A stretch of DNA of 64,000 nucleotides, taken from Bacteroidota bacterium (GTDB lineage Bacteria > Bacteroidota > Bacteroidia > Chitinophagales > LD1). The stretch covers positions 1-64,000 of the forward strand of contig CANJZE010000012.1 in assembly GCA_947479455.1 (NCBI GenBank), written 5' to 3'. Positions within the stretch are counted from its first letter, which is position 1; the number at the start of each line of letters is the position of its first letter. Shown here piece by piece: positions 49,937 through 59,385 of the stretch. The notes below the pieces were generated by a model. The model had not been told where the DNA came from, searched no databases, and worked only from the letters and a program-made list of their open reading frames with translations. The position numbers and the translations under genes are program-made.

Positions 49937-51172
49937 ATGTTACAGTCAATAATCTTTTTCTCCATTGTATTTTCGGTGTATGGCGCTTTTGAATATTATG
50001 GATGGCAGGCGGTAAGAACTGCTTTTCAACCGCAAAATATTAAACAGGCGAAATGGATTTATTGGGGACTTTCGGCTGCACTGTTTATTCTGTTCGCTTC
50101 GTATCGTCCTTTGCTCTACAAGTATTTACCCAAAACAATTGCCACTTATTTTGCTTTGGTGTTTGTTTTGCTTTTGCTTTGCAAACTAATTGTGTTTTTA
50201 TTTCTGTTTCCCGAAGATGTGGTTCGTTTCTTCAAATTTATTGTTTCTAAATTTTCTTCTTCATCTCAAGCTGTGCCCGGTGGAATTTCGCGCAGCGAAT
50301 TCCTCAGCAGGTTTGCCTTGTTTGCCGCTGCAATTCCAGCGGCTACTTTGGTTTATGGTGTGGTGGTGAATGCCTACAATTATCGTTTTCGAAAAGAGGC
50401 TATCAAGTTCCCGAATTTGCCCGAAGCGTTTAACGGATTTAAAATTATTCAGCTCAGCGATATTCACTCGGGAAGTTTTACAAAGACAGAACCATTAGTA
50501 AAAGTGATTGAGAAAATAAATTCGCTCAATGCCGATGTAATTTTGTTCACCGGTGATTTAGTGAATAATGTGTCGAGCGAAATGGAGCCCTTTATGGAAG
50601 TGTTCAACAAACTAAAGGCAAAACACGGTGTATTTTCAATTACAGGGAATCACGATTATGGCGATTATGTTTCGTGGGATACCGAAGCCGAGAAGCGGAC
50701 CAACTTTGAAACCTTCAAATTCATTCATAAAAATCTAGGTTGGGATTTGTTGCTGAACGAAAACAGAATTCTGGAACGCAACGGGGAAAAAATAGCGATT
50801 ATAGGAGTAGAAAACTGGGGCGGTGGTCACTTTGCCAAATACGGAAAGTTTGATGTGGCGTATAAAGGCACAGAGGAAATTCCATTTAAGATTTTGATGA
50901 GTCACGACCCTTCGAGTTGGGATAACCGCGTTCGACCGGAATTTCCAGAAACAGATTTGACTGTAAGTGGGCACACCCATGGTGCGCAGTTTGGTGTAGA
51001 AAACAAATGGCTGCGTTGGAGCCCTTCGCAATACATTTATAAGCAGTGGGCAGGTTTGTATAATGAAGGCAAACAGTTTTTGTATGTGAACCGAGGTTTC
51101 GGATTTTTGTTTTACCCGGGCAGAGTGGGTATTTTGCCAGAGGTTACAGAGATTACGCTTTTAAGAGCTTGA
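49937..51172 (+). CDS. Membrane-anchored metallophosphoesterase (YkuE/YaeI type)
   Basis: A 411-residue protein with about four N-terminal membrane helices (residues 1-150) and a C-terminal calcineurin-like phosphoesterase domain: IIQLSDIHSGSF (Asp/His), LFTGDLVNN, ITGNHDYGDY, LMSHDPSSWD and SGHTHGAQFG are the five metal-binding blocks. YkuE-like enzymes are membrane-linked phosphoesterases acting on lipid-type or cell-envelope phosphoesters in the periplasm; the exact substrate is unknown. Single-gene unit, divergent from the M1 gene and convergent with the T9SS gene at 51202. Confidence 0.85.
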   Translation: MLQSIIFFSIVFSVYGAFEYYGWQAVRTAFQPQNIKQAKWIYWGLSAALFILFASYRPLLYKYLPKTIATYFALVFVLLLLCKLIVFLFLFPEDVVRFFKFIVSKFSSSSQAVPGGISRSEFLSRFALFAAAIPAATLVYGVVVNAYNYRFRKEAIKFPNLPEAFNGFKIIQLSDIHSGSFTKTEPLVKVIEKINSLNADVILFTGDLVNNVSSEMEPFMEVFNKLKAKHGVFSITGNHDYGDYVSWDTEAEKRTNFETFKFIHKNLGWDLLLNENRILERNGEKIAIIGVENWGGGHFAKYGKFDVAYKGTEEIPFKILMSHDPSSWDNRVRPEFPETDLTVSGHTHGAQFGVENKWLRWSPSQYIYKQWAGLYNEGKQFLYVNRGFGFLFYPGRVGILPEVTEITLLRA

Positions 51173-51201
51173 CCTAATTGACTCTATGAAAGTCAACCAA
51201 A

Positions 51202-51903
51202 CTAGTCCTTGATTAATTTTCTAGATGCTGTTCCATCGGCTGCTTCCAAGCGCATAAAATAGATTCCTGCGCTTAGCGTTGCCGTTTCGATAGTTATTGT
51301 ATTACCCGAAACAACGCAGGTTTCGTGCACACACGCTCCGTTTATATTAAGTAATTTGATGGATTTTATCGAAGCAGTTTCAATTCCTTCAACCGTAATG
51401 TAAGAACTGAAGTGGGCAGGAAACACTCTAATGTTTTCGTTTGCAGCTTCATTAATTCCTGTGCCGCAAACACCTGTGTAAGTAGCTAAGTAACGCGGGC
51501 GCACAACCGTACCGGCACTATCCGATTTAAGCCACATGGTTAACTCAATCATACCATCTCCCGCAGCACAATTTGGGGTGCAAAGGAAATGCAGCAGATC
51601 CTGCCCATGAGATGCAATATCAAACTTGTGTAACTCTCCAGTTTGATAAATAATATAGCAACTCACTTTGTCGCAAACGCTCATTTCCCAATCAACGGGG
51701 TGGTTGATATCACTTACGTACCAAAAAATACTGTCGGCTGAGTTGGTGTTGTTTATTACAAAACCCTCTTCTGTTACTTGGTCCATAAAATTAACCAAAG
51801 GCAAATTGCTTACGAAAGTATCGTTAGGTGTTACTAAAATAGCTTGAGAAAAAGCAGCACAAACAAAAAATGCAAAAAATAACGAGAGAAGAATTTTTTT
51901 CAT
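51202..51903 (-). CDS. Secreted protein with T9SS type A sorting domain
   Basis: A 233-residue protein with signal peptide (MKKILLSLFFAFFVCAAFSQ), a central beta-rich domain containing several Cys (VCDKVSC, LCTPNCAAGD) and a C-terminal sorting domain of about 75 residues (INEAANENIRVFPAHFSSYI to SRKLIKD). The first part has the beta-sandwich look of DUF1573-type domains, but I cannot assign it firmly. It is the last of three neighbouring minus-strand T9SS cargo genes, 57 bases downstream of the next. Confidence 0.8.
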   Translation of the reverse strand: MKKILLSLFFAFFVCAAFSQAILVTPNDTFVSNLPLVNFMDQVTEEGFVINNTNSADSIFWYVSDINHPVDWEMSVCDKVSCYIIYQTGELHKFDIASHGQDLLHFLCTPNCAAGDGMIELTMWLKSDSAGTVVRPRYLATYTGVCGTGINEAANENIRVFPAHFSSYITVEGIETASIKSIKLLNINGACVHETCVVSGNTITIETATLSAGIYFMRLEAADGTASRKLIKD

Positions 51904-51960
51904 GATGTGACAATTAAATTTAGTTCCGAAAATATTATTTATAGCCGTAGTTTAAAAAGA

Positions 51961-53379
51961 CTAGTACCCAATAAACTTTCCCGATTTCGAGTTTCCGTGT
52001 TCATCTTCTGCTCTCCAAAAAAAATAAGAAGTTTCGAAACAAGATAAATCAACGGAGAATAGCTTAGTAAATTGATTTTTGAATAGCAACCTTCCGCTCA
52101 TATCAAACAATTTAAACTCGGTGCTTGAAAACTTTTCGGGCGACATAATTTCCACCTTCAATTCTTCCTTCGATGCTTTAAAAACCTTTACTTCAAAAGC
52201 ATCAGCGGTTAAAGTTGAAACATCAGAAACCAAATCATGCTCAATAAAATTACTGTTATATCCCGAGTCGTTAGTGAGCACCATGTAAAAATTGCTGCCC
52301 GAGGTTCCCGCTAAAACAAAAGTGGAATCGTTAAGTAGAATTTCATCGTAACAAATGGTCAGGTCGGGTTGCGGATAATATTTTAAGCCAAGCGGGTGAA
52401 AGGCACTATCTAATTTAAGCAGATAAGCGGTATACGGTGCTCCGTTGTAAATTGAACTGGAATAGCCGGTAATAAAATACTGATGGTTGAGATTTTCGGT
52501 GATTGCAAAACCTGCATCGCTCCCATTTCCTCCCATATAACGGCTCCATAAAAAATTTCCTTGCGCACCAAAAGCCGCTAAATAAATATCAAATTCAAAA
52601 CCTCCAGCAGTAGTGGACTCACCACATAAAATAAAATCACCCGCATGGTTTATTAAAACGGTTTGATTTCCGTTGTCATAAACATCCCCTGCCACTCGAT
52701 TCCAAATTTCATTTCCAACCGAATCAATGAGCAAAAGATAAGTATCCATATCATGCCCATTATGTATGTCCCCCGAAACGATGTAGTTGCCGTTGCTTGT
52801 TCTTCGAAGCATTTGCGCATAGTCATTGTGGTTAGAGCCATAAGTTTTTTGCCATAATATGCTGCCACTGCTGTCGAACCGTACCACCAAAAAATCATTG
52901 GCCGCAAGATTTGTCTGTGTAGTATATCCGCAGCCTATAAATCCTTTGTCTGTGGTGGACTCAATATATTTCAACGATTCGTTTTTAGATGCTGTACCAT
53001 AACTGCGATTCCAAATCATGTTTCCGGAAGTATCAATCAATGTAATCTCATAATCAGTATTACTACCGCTTAATTTCTGTCCGGTTACTATTAATTCATT
53101 AGTAGCAGTCAGGTTTATGAAGGGCGAAACATGAATAGTTGAATCACCGTAGCTGTTCCACCAAACCACATTCCCGTCCTTATCCAATTTGGTGAGTATT
53201 GTTTTGGTGTTTCCTAAACTGTCATCGGCATTACCAATAAAATAAAAAGAGCCATTTAAGGCTTTTACCGAGCGCCCTTCGGCATTTTGCAATGAATCAT
53301 TAAACAAAAATTGCAAATCGTTTGATTGAACAAGCAAACACAAGTGCAAAAAAGTAAGCGTGGCATAATGTTTTATCAT
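51961..53379 (-). CDS. Secreted repeat-rich T9SS type A protein
   Basis: A 472-residue protein with a short signal-like start (MIKHYATLTFLHLCLLVQS). It contains about seven repeats of roughly 50 residues with patterns such as TKLDKDGNVVWWNSYGDSTI, LIDTSGNMIWNRSYGTASKN and RFDSSGSILWQKTYGSNHND, forming a beta-propeller-like fold often seen in Bacteroidota surface proteins, and a C-terminal sorting domain. The frame is open to 53418, but that start falls within the terminator hairpin of the upstream gene (53388-53415), so the ATG at 53379 is preferred. Role unknown. Confidence 0.8.
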   Translation of the reverse strand: MIKHYATLTFLHLCLLVQSNDLQFLFNDSLQNAEGRSVKALNGSFYFIGNADDSLGNTKTILTKLDKDGNVVWWNSYGDSTIHVSPFINLTATNELIVTGQKLSGSNTDYEITLIDTSGNMIWNRSYGTASKNESLKYIESTTDKGFIGCGYTTQTNLAANDFLVVRFDSSGSILWQKTYGSNHNDYAQMLRRTSNGNYIVSGDIHNGHDMDTYLLLIDSVGNEIWNRVAGDVYDNGNQTVLINHAGDFILCGESTTAGGFEFDIYLAAFGAQGNFLWSRYMGGNGSDAGFAITENLNHQYFITGYSSSIYNGAPYTAYLLKLDSAFHPLGLKYYPQPDLTICYDEILLNDSTFVLAGTSGSNFYMVLTNDSGYNSNFIEHDLVSDVSTLTADAFEVKVFKASKEELKVEIMSPEKFSSTEFKLFDMSGRLLFKNQFTKLFSVDLSCFETSYFFWRAEDEHGNSKSGKFIGY

Positions 53380-53387
53380 AGCAAAAA

Positions 53388-53415
53388 AAAGCAGCAACTT
53401 TTCGGTTGCTGCTTT
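53388..53415 (-). terminator. Terminator of Omp28-like gene
   Basis: Perfect 11-base arms AAAGCAGCAAC / GTTGCTGCTTT with a 6-base loop, followed on the minus strand by eight T's. It lies 22 bases after the Omp28-like stop codon (53437) and decides the start of the next gene. Confidence 0.85.
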
Positions 53416-53436
53416 CATTTTTATTAATGATTTAGG

Positions 53437-55341
53437 TTAGCGAACAATATTAAACTGTTTCACAGCGCGGCTGCCGTTGATAGTCAACTGCAGCACATAG
53501 CTGCCTTGTGCTAACTGCGAAGTATTAATAGCCACAGGATTTAAACCTGAGTTCATTTCGCTGTTCATACTAATTAGTTTTTGTCCCATCGTATTGAACA
53601 CTTCTAAAGAAACTTCTGAAGTAGAGCTCAACGCAATTTGCGTATTTAAAACATCGGTAGCAGGGTTTGGATAAACAGATATTAATTGTGCAGCAACCTC
53701 TTCAATACCTGAAACAACGGCACCGTATTGATAGATATTGATGTTATCGATAAACAGGTTGTTGCCAAAATCAGAAAGTCCTTTAAAACGAATCAACACA
53801 TCACCATTATTAGCCACTGAAGTAAGAGAGGCAGAATCTGCTCTCCATTGGTTTGCAGTTGGTGAGAAAACAGCCTTCGTTGTGTCTGCAGTTTTTAAAG
53901 CAGATCCATTTTTGCTATAAATCAATTGCCAAGTAGAACCGCAATTGGAGGAAACTTCAATATCGAGCTGGTCAACAGAAAAAACTGTTCCAGAATAAGG
54001 ATATTGCGCATGTGCTCGGTCAAACGTTATTTTAGCGTTGTTGTAACCACTCAAATTTACTCTTGGCACATAAAGATTATCTACTTGTGACGCTGCTGAA
54101 TTATAGAAATCCATTTTATAACTCTTCGAAGACCCGCTTCCTACTGATGCAATAGTCCAGGTAAATGTGTTATCTTGATTTTCTATCAACCAACCATTAG
54201 GACTGCCTGCTTCAAAACCTTCTACAATAGGCGCTACCGTTGGTGTTGTTCCTATCGCAAAGGCTGCTTTAGCAGTATCGTTACCATGATTCATATCGGG
54301 AGCACCGTTAGGATCGCGAACGATAATTTTCAAGGTGTGAGTACCTCCACTTATTCCTGAAAGAGCCGCGATAGTAATATTTGCTGAAGAACCCATAGCT
54401 AAAGCACCTACCCATGGATATGTAAATGAGAAAACGTTATCTACATAAATATCTAAGTTGGCATTCACCAACATTTGTGTTCCGTTATTGGTTAAAACAA
54501 CTGACGGTGCAAAATTTCCGGTGCAACTAATATAGCTGTTTGTAATTTGGGCAGGCTTTATATCATAAGTCAAACTCATTGGATTGCTTATTGCGGCTTG
54601 TTGTACCACTTTATTGCCATCATCTTGAATGAACACTACAAAACGAACTTTTGTTTTGTCGTAAATATATGCTGGAATTGGTCCGGAGAAATTAAAAGTC
54701 TGCGTACTGGTTCCTGTCCAAGAATCTGCTAATTGAGTTCCTAAAGCATTAGGATACATTTTACGCATCACGTGATGAAATTCAGTTTCGCCATTGTTTC
54801 CGGGAGGAGAAGCAAAATTTAAATCCTCAATCATGGCTACGCGTAATTTTAATTTTGTGGTAGCCGAAACTGTGAAATTGGTAGCCCCAGCAATAGTAAC
54901 TGTTGCATAAAATGAATCTGCATCAGCAGAAAATACAGGAGTAACATCTAAAGTAAACGGAGAAGAAACAGCAGTGCGATTAGTTAAGTATGACTGGTCA
55001 TTAACCCAGTAGTAAGGGTGTGTATCACCAGCGGTATTGCTGTTTACACCATCTTGTTCGCCCCATGGAGCGCTGTTGACACTATAATAACTTTTTCGTG
55101 CACCTGCATCGGTTGAGTTTTGATACCAGAGCGGCCCTGCAGAGGGTATGTTTACTTGGTATTTCAACAGCACTACATCATTGGGATATTGAGCAAGCAT
55201 GTCATTTACATCCGGATTAATAGCCGCACATGGACCACAATTTTCGCCTGAAAATTCTTCGTAAAGTACAAGCCTGGTAGCTTGAGAAAACGATACTAAA
55301 CTTAGGAAAGCAAGCAGAGAAATGAGTAAAAACTTTTTCAT
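53437..55341 (-). CDS. Omp28-related protein with thioredoxin-like domain and T9SS type A sorting domain
   Basis: A 634-residue secreted protein. After the signal peptide (1-20) comes a thioredoxin-like region with VLYEEFSGENCGPCAAINP (Cys35, Cys38), the Omp28 signature in Bacteroidota. Then Ig-like beta domains follow, a MAM/jelly-roll-like segment (about 380-540, EGFEAGSPNGWLIENQDNTF), and a C-terminal sorting domain (VYPNPATDVLNTQIALSSTS to VKQFNIVR). The CxxC pair may be a redox or structural disulfide. First of a run of three T9SS cargo genes; ends with a strong terminator. Confidence 0.85.
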   Translation of the reverse strand: MKKFLLISLLAFLSLVSFSQATRLVLYEEFSGENCGPCAAINPDVNDMLAQYPNDVVLLKYQVNIPSAGPLWYQNSTDAGARKSYYSVNSAPWGEQDGVNSNTAGDTHPYYWVNDQSYLTNRTAVSSPFTLDVTPVFSADADSFYATVTIAGATNFTVSATTKLKLRVAMIEDLNFASPPGNNGETEFHHVMRKMYPNALGTQLADSWTGTSTQTFNFSGPIPAYIYDKTKVRFVVFIQDDGNKVVQQAAISNPMSLTYDIKPAQITNSYISCTGNFAPSVVLTNNGTQMLVNANLDIYVDNVFSFTYPWVGALAMGSSANITIAALSGISGGTHTLKIIVRDPNGAPDMNHGNDTAKAAFAIGTTPTVAPIVEGFEAGSPNGWLIENQDNTFTWTIASVGSGSSKSYKMDFYNSAASQVDNLYVPRVNLSGYNNAKITFDRAHAQYPYSGTVFSVDQLDIEVSSNCGSTWQLIYSKNGSALKTADTTKAVFSPTANQWRADSASLTSVANNGDVLIRFKGLSDFGNNLFIDNINIYQYGAVVSGIEEVAAQLISVYPNPATDVLNTQIALSSTSEVSLEVFNTMGQKLISMNSEMNSGLNPVAINTSQLAQGSYVLQLTINGSRAVKQFNIVR

Positions 55342-55418
55342 GAGTATTTTGTTTTAGAATATTTTAATACCCGAAATTAGGAAGTATAAGGAGAAAATGA
55401 AATGCCTTAACAATAAAA

Positions 55419-56117
55419 TTAAAGCAACCCTTCATCAGCAAAACTCAGATAGTTTTTGTCTCCAATAATCAAGTGGTCAATTAAGGCAATGTCCATCAAG
55501 CTTGCGGCATCCTTTATGTTTCTCGTAAGTTTCTTGTCAGCTTCACTAGGTTGCAAATTTCCGGAAGGATGATTATGAACTGCAACTATGCCGGTTGCTA
55601 ATAATTCCAATGCATGTTTCAGAATTATTTTGGTGTCGGCAACAGTGCCTGTTACTCCACCCGAACTGATATTTTTAGAGCCAATAACCTGGTTTCGTCT
55701 GTTTAAATAGAGAACAAAAAACTCTTCGTGTTTTAAATCAGCAATTTCGAGATAGATGTAATCAAAGGAATCGCGACTGGTGCGAATAATTGGTTTTTCG
55801 CGTACCTCACTCGATTGCCTTCTTCTTCCTAATTCTAAAGCCGCTACGATGGTAATTGATTTGGTATCGCCCAAACCTCTTTCCATTTTTTTTAATTCAG
55901 CCACCGATAACTTTCCTAGTTCATTTAAATCACCATTTACGTGGTGAAGAATTTTTTTGGCAATATCTAAAGCTGAACTACCCACTACACCGGTTCGAAG
56001 TAGAATAGCAATCAATTCAGCATCACTCAAAGTAGATTTACCTTTTAGCAATAGCTTTTCGCGCGGGCGGTCTTCTTCTGCCCAACTTTTTATTGATAGA
56101 AAGTCCTTTTCTTCCAT
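55419..56117 (-). CDS. radC: RadC-family JAB/MPN protein
   Basis: A 232-residue protein: N-terminal helix-hairpin-helix region (RPREKLLLKGKSTLSDAELI), then a JAB/MPN domain with metal site HNHPSGN near residue 180 and the Ser/Asp context ATGIVAVHNHPSGNLQPSEAD. RadC was named for DNA repair, but its role is not settled; the JAMM motif suggests a metal-dependent hydrolase. The ATG at 56117 is preferred to the upstream one at 56144, which lies within the rpsT terminator. Single gene, downstream of rpsT. Confidence 0.9.
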   Translation of the reverse strand: MEEKDFLSIKSWAEEDRPREKLLLKGKSTLSDAELIAILLRTGVVGSSALDIAKKILHHVNGDLNELGKLSVAELKKMERGLGDTKSITIVAALELGRRRQSSEVREKPIIRTSRDSFDYIYLEIADLKHEEFFVLYLNRRNQVIGSKNISSGGVTGTVADTKIILKHALELLATGIVAVHNHPSGNLQPSEADKKLTRNIKDAASLMDIALIDHLIIGDKNYLSFADEGLL

Positions 56118-56132
56118 ACACCGAAAATAAAA

Positions 56133-56160
56133 AAGCCACCTCAATCAAGAGATGGCTTTG
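56133..56160 (-). terminator. Terminator of rpsT
   Basis: AAAGCCA/TGGCTTT arms (one internal mismatch then CTC/GAG) with a 6-base loop, followed on the minus strand by TTTTTTATTTT, 20 bases after the rpsT stop. Confidence 0.8.
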
Positions 56161-56179
56161 TAAATTATTTTTTGGGGAA

Positions 56180-56437
56180 TTACTTCTTTAACGAAGCAAC
56201 CTTCTTGGCTAAACCTGATTTCAGGTTACCCGCTTTATTCTTATGAATAAAACCACGTTTTGCTAATTTGTCAATAAGGGCAGCCACTTTAGGCAATGCT
56301 TTTTTTGCCTCACCCTCTGCTTTTTCAGCGCGTATATCACGAATTGAATTACGGGTTGTTTTTGCCCAATATCTGTTGAACAATCTGCGCTTTGCGTTCT
56401 GACGGCTGCGTTTTTCTGCCGATTTGTGATTTGCCAT
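56180..56437 (-). CDS. rpsT: 30S ribosomal protein S20
   Basis: An 85-residue, very basic protein (MANHKSAEKRSRQNAKRRLF at the start, then helices with KTTRNSIRDIRAEKAEGEAK and KRGFIHKNKAGNLKSGLAKK). This is the standard S20 layout. It binds 16S rRNA in the small subunit. The frame is open upstream to 56479, but the ATG at 56437 gives the canonical start, with a Bacteroidota promoter at 56463-56493. Confidence 0.97.
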   Translation of the reverse strand: MANHKSAEKRSRQNAKRRLFNRYWAKTTRNSIRDIRAEKAEGEAKKALPKVAALIDKLAKRGFIHKNKAGNLKSGLAKKVASLKK

Positions 56438-56462
56438 TGTATTATTTTTTAAAAAGGGAGTG

Positions 56463-56493
56463 CAAATATAGCCGCGCAAATCATATTTCCAAA
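56463..56493 (-). promoter_or_regulatory. Bacteroidota-type promoter of rpsT
   Basis: Minus strand TTTG (56490-56493), 19 bases, TATATTTG (56463-56470), a perfect match to TTTG / TAnnTTTG. Transcription should start near 56457, about 20 bases before the rpsT ATG. Confidence 0.75.
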
Positions 56494-56497
56494 CGGT

Positions 56498-56528
56498 TTT
56501 GCTTATTGCTACTTATCAGTTAGGTTCG
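56498..56528 (+). promoter_or_regulatory. Promoter of sucA-sucB
   Basis: TTTG (56498-56501), 19 bases, TAGGTTCG (56521-56528, one base off). The start codon is 19 bases further on. It lies back-to-back with the rpsT promoter (56463-56493). Confidence 0.55.
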
Positions 56529-56547
56529 CACCCCAATTTCAGCACTC

Positions 56548-59253
56548 ATGACCAGTTATAGTTTCCTATCCAATGCTACTCCCGAATACATAGAAAACTT
56601 GTATCGCGATTTTAAATCGAATCCCGATTCAGTAGATATTGAATTTAAAAAGTTCTTCGAAGGATTCGATTTTGCTTCTACTAACACCAATGGAAAAGCC
56701 GTAGGTGTTTCGCTCGATGAAATTAAAGTGTTTCGTTTGATTGAAGCGTATCGTGTAAAAGGACATTTAATTGCTCATACCAATCCCCTAAAGCCACGTA
56801 AAGACCGCCACGCAAATCTCGCACTAGAAAATTTCGGATTGAACGAAAAGGATTTAGAAAAAAAGTTTTTAATAGGAAGCGAAATAGGTTTGCCCAATGC
56901 AACGCTGAACGAAATTCTTACAAAACTGCATGCCGTTTATTGCGGTTCGCTTGGCTTTGAAATAGGTTATGTGCGCGATAAAACAGAAGCTGATTTTTTT
57001 AGAAGCAAGATTGAATCTGTTGAAAAAGTAGTTGACTATTCTATTGAGAAGAAGGAGCAAATTTTGCGCTCGTTGAATAGGGCTGTAGTTTTTGAAAAAT
57101 TCCTAGGCACAAAATATATTGGTGAAAAAAGATTTTCGTTGGAAGGTGGGGAAACCACTATACCTGCGCTTGACGCTATCATAAGAACCGCAGCAGGTTT
57201 GTCGGTTGAAGAGGTGGTGATAGGCATGGCGCATCGCGGAAGGTTAAATGTATTGGCCAACATTATGGGCAAAACCTATGAGGAAATTTTCAATGAGTTT
57301 GAGGGAAACGTGCAAGTTGATTTGACGATGGGCGATGGCGATGTAAAATATCATCTCGGGTTTTCATCGCAATATCCTATTGACGAAAAAAAATCTGTCT
57401 ATCTCCAGCTCATGCCCAATCCTTCGCATCTCGAAGCTGTGAATCCAATTGTTTCGGGATTTGCTAGAGCTAAGGCGGATGCTATTTACAAAAGCGATTT
57501 CGATAAAATTTTACCGGTACTTATTCATGGCGATGCAGCAGTTGCAGGTCAAGGAATTGTTTATGAAGTTTTACAAATGGCAAAGCTTGATGGTTATTAT
57601 TCAGGAGGCACCATTCATTTTGTAATCAATAATCAAATTGGTTTTACTACAGATTTTGATGAGGCGCGCTCTTCTGATTATTCCACTTCAATAGCTGCTA
57701 CTATTGAAGCTCCGGTTATTCATGTGAATGGTGACGATATTGAAGCGACCGTTTTTGCCGCTGAGTTAGCAGCTGAATACAGACAAAAATTCAACAAGGA
57801 TATTTTTATTGACATGGTATGTTACCGCAGATGGGGTCACAACGAAAGTGACGACCCGAAGTTTACCCAACCGGTGATGTATAAACTGATTGAGAAGCAT
57901 GCGAACCCGCGCGATGTTTATTCACAGAAATTAGAGAGCGAGGGAAGTGTTCACGCAGAAATGGTGAAGCGTTTAGAAAAAGAATTCTGGGGCGATTTGC
58001 AAGGAAGGTTAGATGCTGTGAAACAACATCCGTTGCCGTATAAAGCACAGAAAACAGAATTAGCTTGGCAAAAGTTGCATCAGGCAAGCATTGATGAATT
58101 TTTCGATTCCCCCGAAACTTTTGTGCCAAAAGAAAAAGTAGAAACGCTAATCGAAGGACTTAATAAAATTCCCGATGGTTTTGTGCCATTGAAAAAAGTA
58201 GCGAAATATTTAGGCGAGCGCAATAAGTTGATGCGTGAAGAAAGAAAGATTGACTGGGCGGCTGCGGAGTTGATGGCGTATGGTTCTATTCTTTTGGATG
58301 GAAAGGATATACGCTTAAGCGGTGAAGATGTTAAACGCGGAACATTCACACATCGCCATGCAGTTATCAGCGATGAAAATACAGATAAAGAATATTGCCG
58401 CCTATGCAATCTTGCAAAGAAGCAAGGACGTTTCTTCATTTACAATTCGCATTTGAGTGAGTATGGTGTGCTTGGTTTTGAATATGGTTATTCATTACCT
58501 TCACCTGAACCACTCGTAATTTGGGAAGCACAGTTTGGTGATTTTGTCAATGGTGCGCAGATTATCATTGACCAGTTTATTTCTTCTGGCGAAAGCAAAT
58601 GGCAACGCAGTTCAGGTATTGTTTTGTTGCTACCACACGGTTATGAAGGTCAGGGACCCGAGCATTCATCTGCCCGCTTGGAAAGATTTTTACAACAATG
58701 TGCCGAAATGAATATGGTGGTAGTCAACATTACCGACCCGGCAAATTATTTTCACGCATTGCGCAGACAACTTGCCTGGAATTTTAGAAAGCCATTGGTG
58801 GTTATGAGCCCGAAAAGTTTGTTACGCCATCCGTGCTGTGTTTCTCCAATAGAAAATGTAACCAAAGGAAAGTTTGAAGAATTAATTGTAGATGAGGTGA
58901 AAAGCAAATCGGTTCGCAAAATCATTTTCTGCTCGGGCAAAATTTATTTCGATTTGCTTGAACGTAAAGAGCGCGATAAGCATGATGACGTAATCTTAGC
59001 GCGTGTTGAACAGTTATATCCCACCCCGCAAGACAAAATGATTTCGCTCACAAAAAAATATCCGAAGGCAGAATTATTATGGGTGCAGGAAGAATCGGAG
59101 AATATGGGAGCATGGTATTTTATCCATGCGCGTTTGCATGAGAAACTGCATATCCGCGGTATTGCGCGAAAGAATTCTGCATCGCCTGCTACAGGATTTA
59201 AGAAAGTGCATTTGGAAGAACAGGAGATAATTTTACAACGCGCATTTGCATAA
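56548..59253 (+). CDS. sucA: 2-oxoglutarate dehydrogenase E1
   Basis: A 901-residue thiamine-diphosphate enzyme of the TCA cycle: decarboxylates 2-oxoglutarate and reductively succinylates the lipoyl group of E2. The N-terminal SNATPEYIENLYRDFKSNPD, a catalytic MAHRGRLNVL, HGDAAVAGQGIVYE (TPP region) and RRWGHNESDDPKFTQP (Mg/TPP) are present, and a C-terminal transketolase-like domain ends LEEQEIILQRAFA. Length is typical. sucB follows 132 bases downstream across a MITE-like inverted repeat (59255-59374), an unusual spacer between normally close E1 and E2 genes. Confidence 0.97.
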   Translation: MTSYSFLSNATPEYIENLYRDFKSNPDSVDIEFKKFFEGFDFASTNTNGKAVGVSLDEIKVFRLIEAYRVKGHLIAHTNPLKPRKDRHANLALENFGLNEKDLEKKFLIGSEIGLPNATLNEILTKLHAVYCGSLGFEIGYVRDKTEADFFRSKIESVEKVVDYSIEKKEQILRSLNRAVVFEKFLGTKYIGEKRFSLEGGETTIPALDAIIRTAAGLSVEEVVIGMAHRGRLNVLANIMGKTYEEIFNEFEGNVQVDLTMGDGDVKYHLGFSSQYPIDEKKSVYLQLMPNPSHLEAVNPIVSGFARAKADAIYKSDFDKILPVLIHGDAAVAGQGIVYEVLQMAKLDGYYSGGTIHFVINNQIGFTTDFDEARSSDYSTSIAATIEAPVIHVNGDDIEATVFAAELAAEYRQKFNKDIFIDMVCYRRWGHNESDDPKFTQPVMYKLIEKHANPRDVYSQKLESEGSVHAEMVKRLEKEFWGDLQGRLDAVKQHPLPYKAQKTELAWQKLHQASIDEFFDSPETFVPKEKVETLIEGLNKIPDGFVPLKKVAKYLGERNKLMREERKIDWAAAELMAYGSILLDGKDIRLSGEDVKRGTFTHRHAVISDENTDKEYCRLCNLAKKQGRFFIYNSHLSEYGVLGFEYGYSLPSPEPLVIWEAQFGDFVNGAQIIIDQFISSGESKWQRSSGIVLLLPHGYEGQGPEHSSARLERFLQQCAEMNMVVVNITDPANYFHALRRQLAWNFRKPLVVMSPKSLLRHPCCVSPIENVTKGKFEELIVDEVKSKSVRKIIFCSGKIYFDLLERKERDKHDDVILARVEQLYPTPQDKMISLTKKYPKAELLWVQEESENMGAWYFIHARLHEKLHIRGIARKNSASPATGFKKVHLEEQEIILQRAFA

Positions 59254-59254
59254 T

Positions 59255-59374
59255 AGCCCCATCTAAATCTTCCCCGAAGAGGAAGACTTTAAGAAACACT
59301 TAATTATGGAAAAGAGAAATTTTAAATTTTATCACTACCCAAGTTCCTCCCCTTCGGGGAAGTTAGGAGGGGCT
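59255..59374. repeat. MITE-like inverted repeat between sucA and sucB
   Basis: Terminal arms (about 34 bases each) beginning AGCCCC at 59255 and ending GGGGCT at 59374 are imperfect inverted complements; each contains a smaller CCCC-GAAG-type palindrome (CTCCCCTTCGGGGAAG on the right). The central 50 bases are AT-rich. Related sequences occur inside sucB (59621-59727) and upstream of parE (62522-62546). Confidence 0.7.
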
Positions 59375-59385
59375 AATATTATTTT

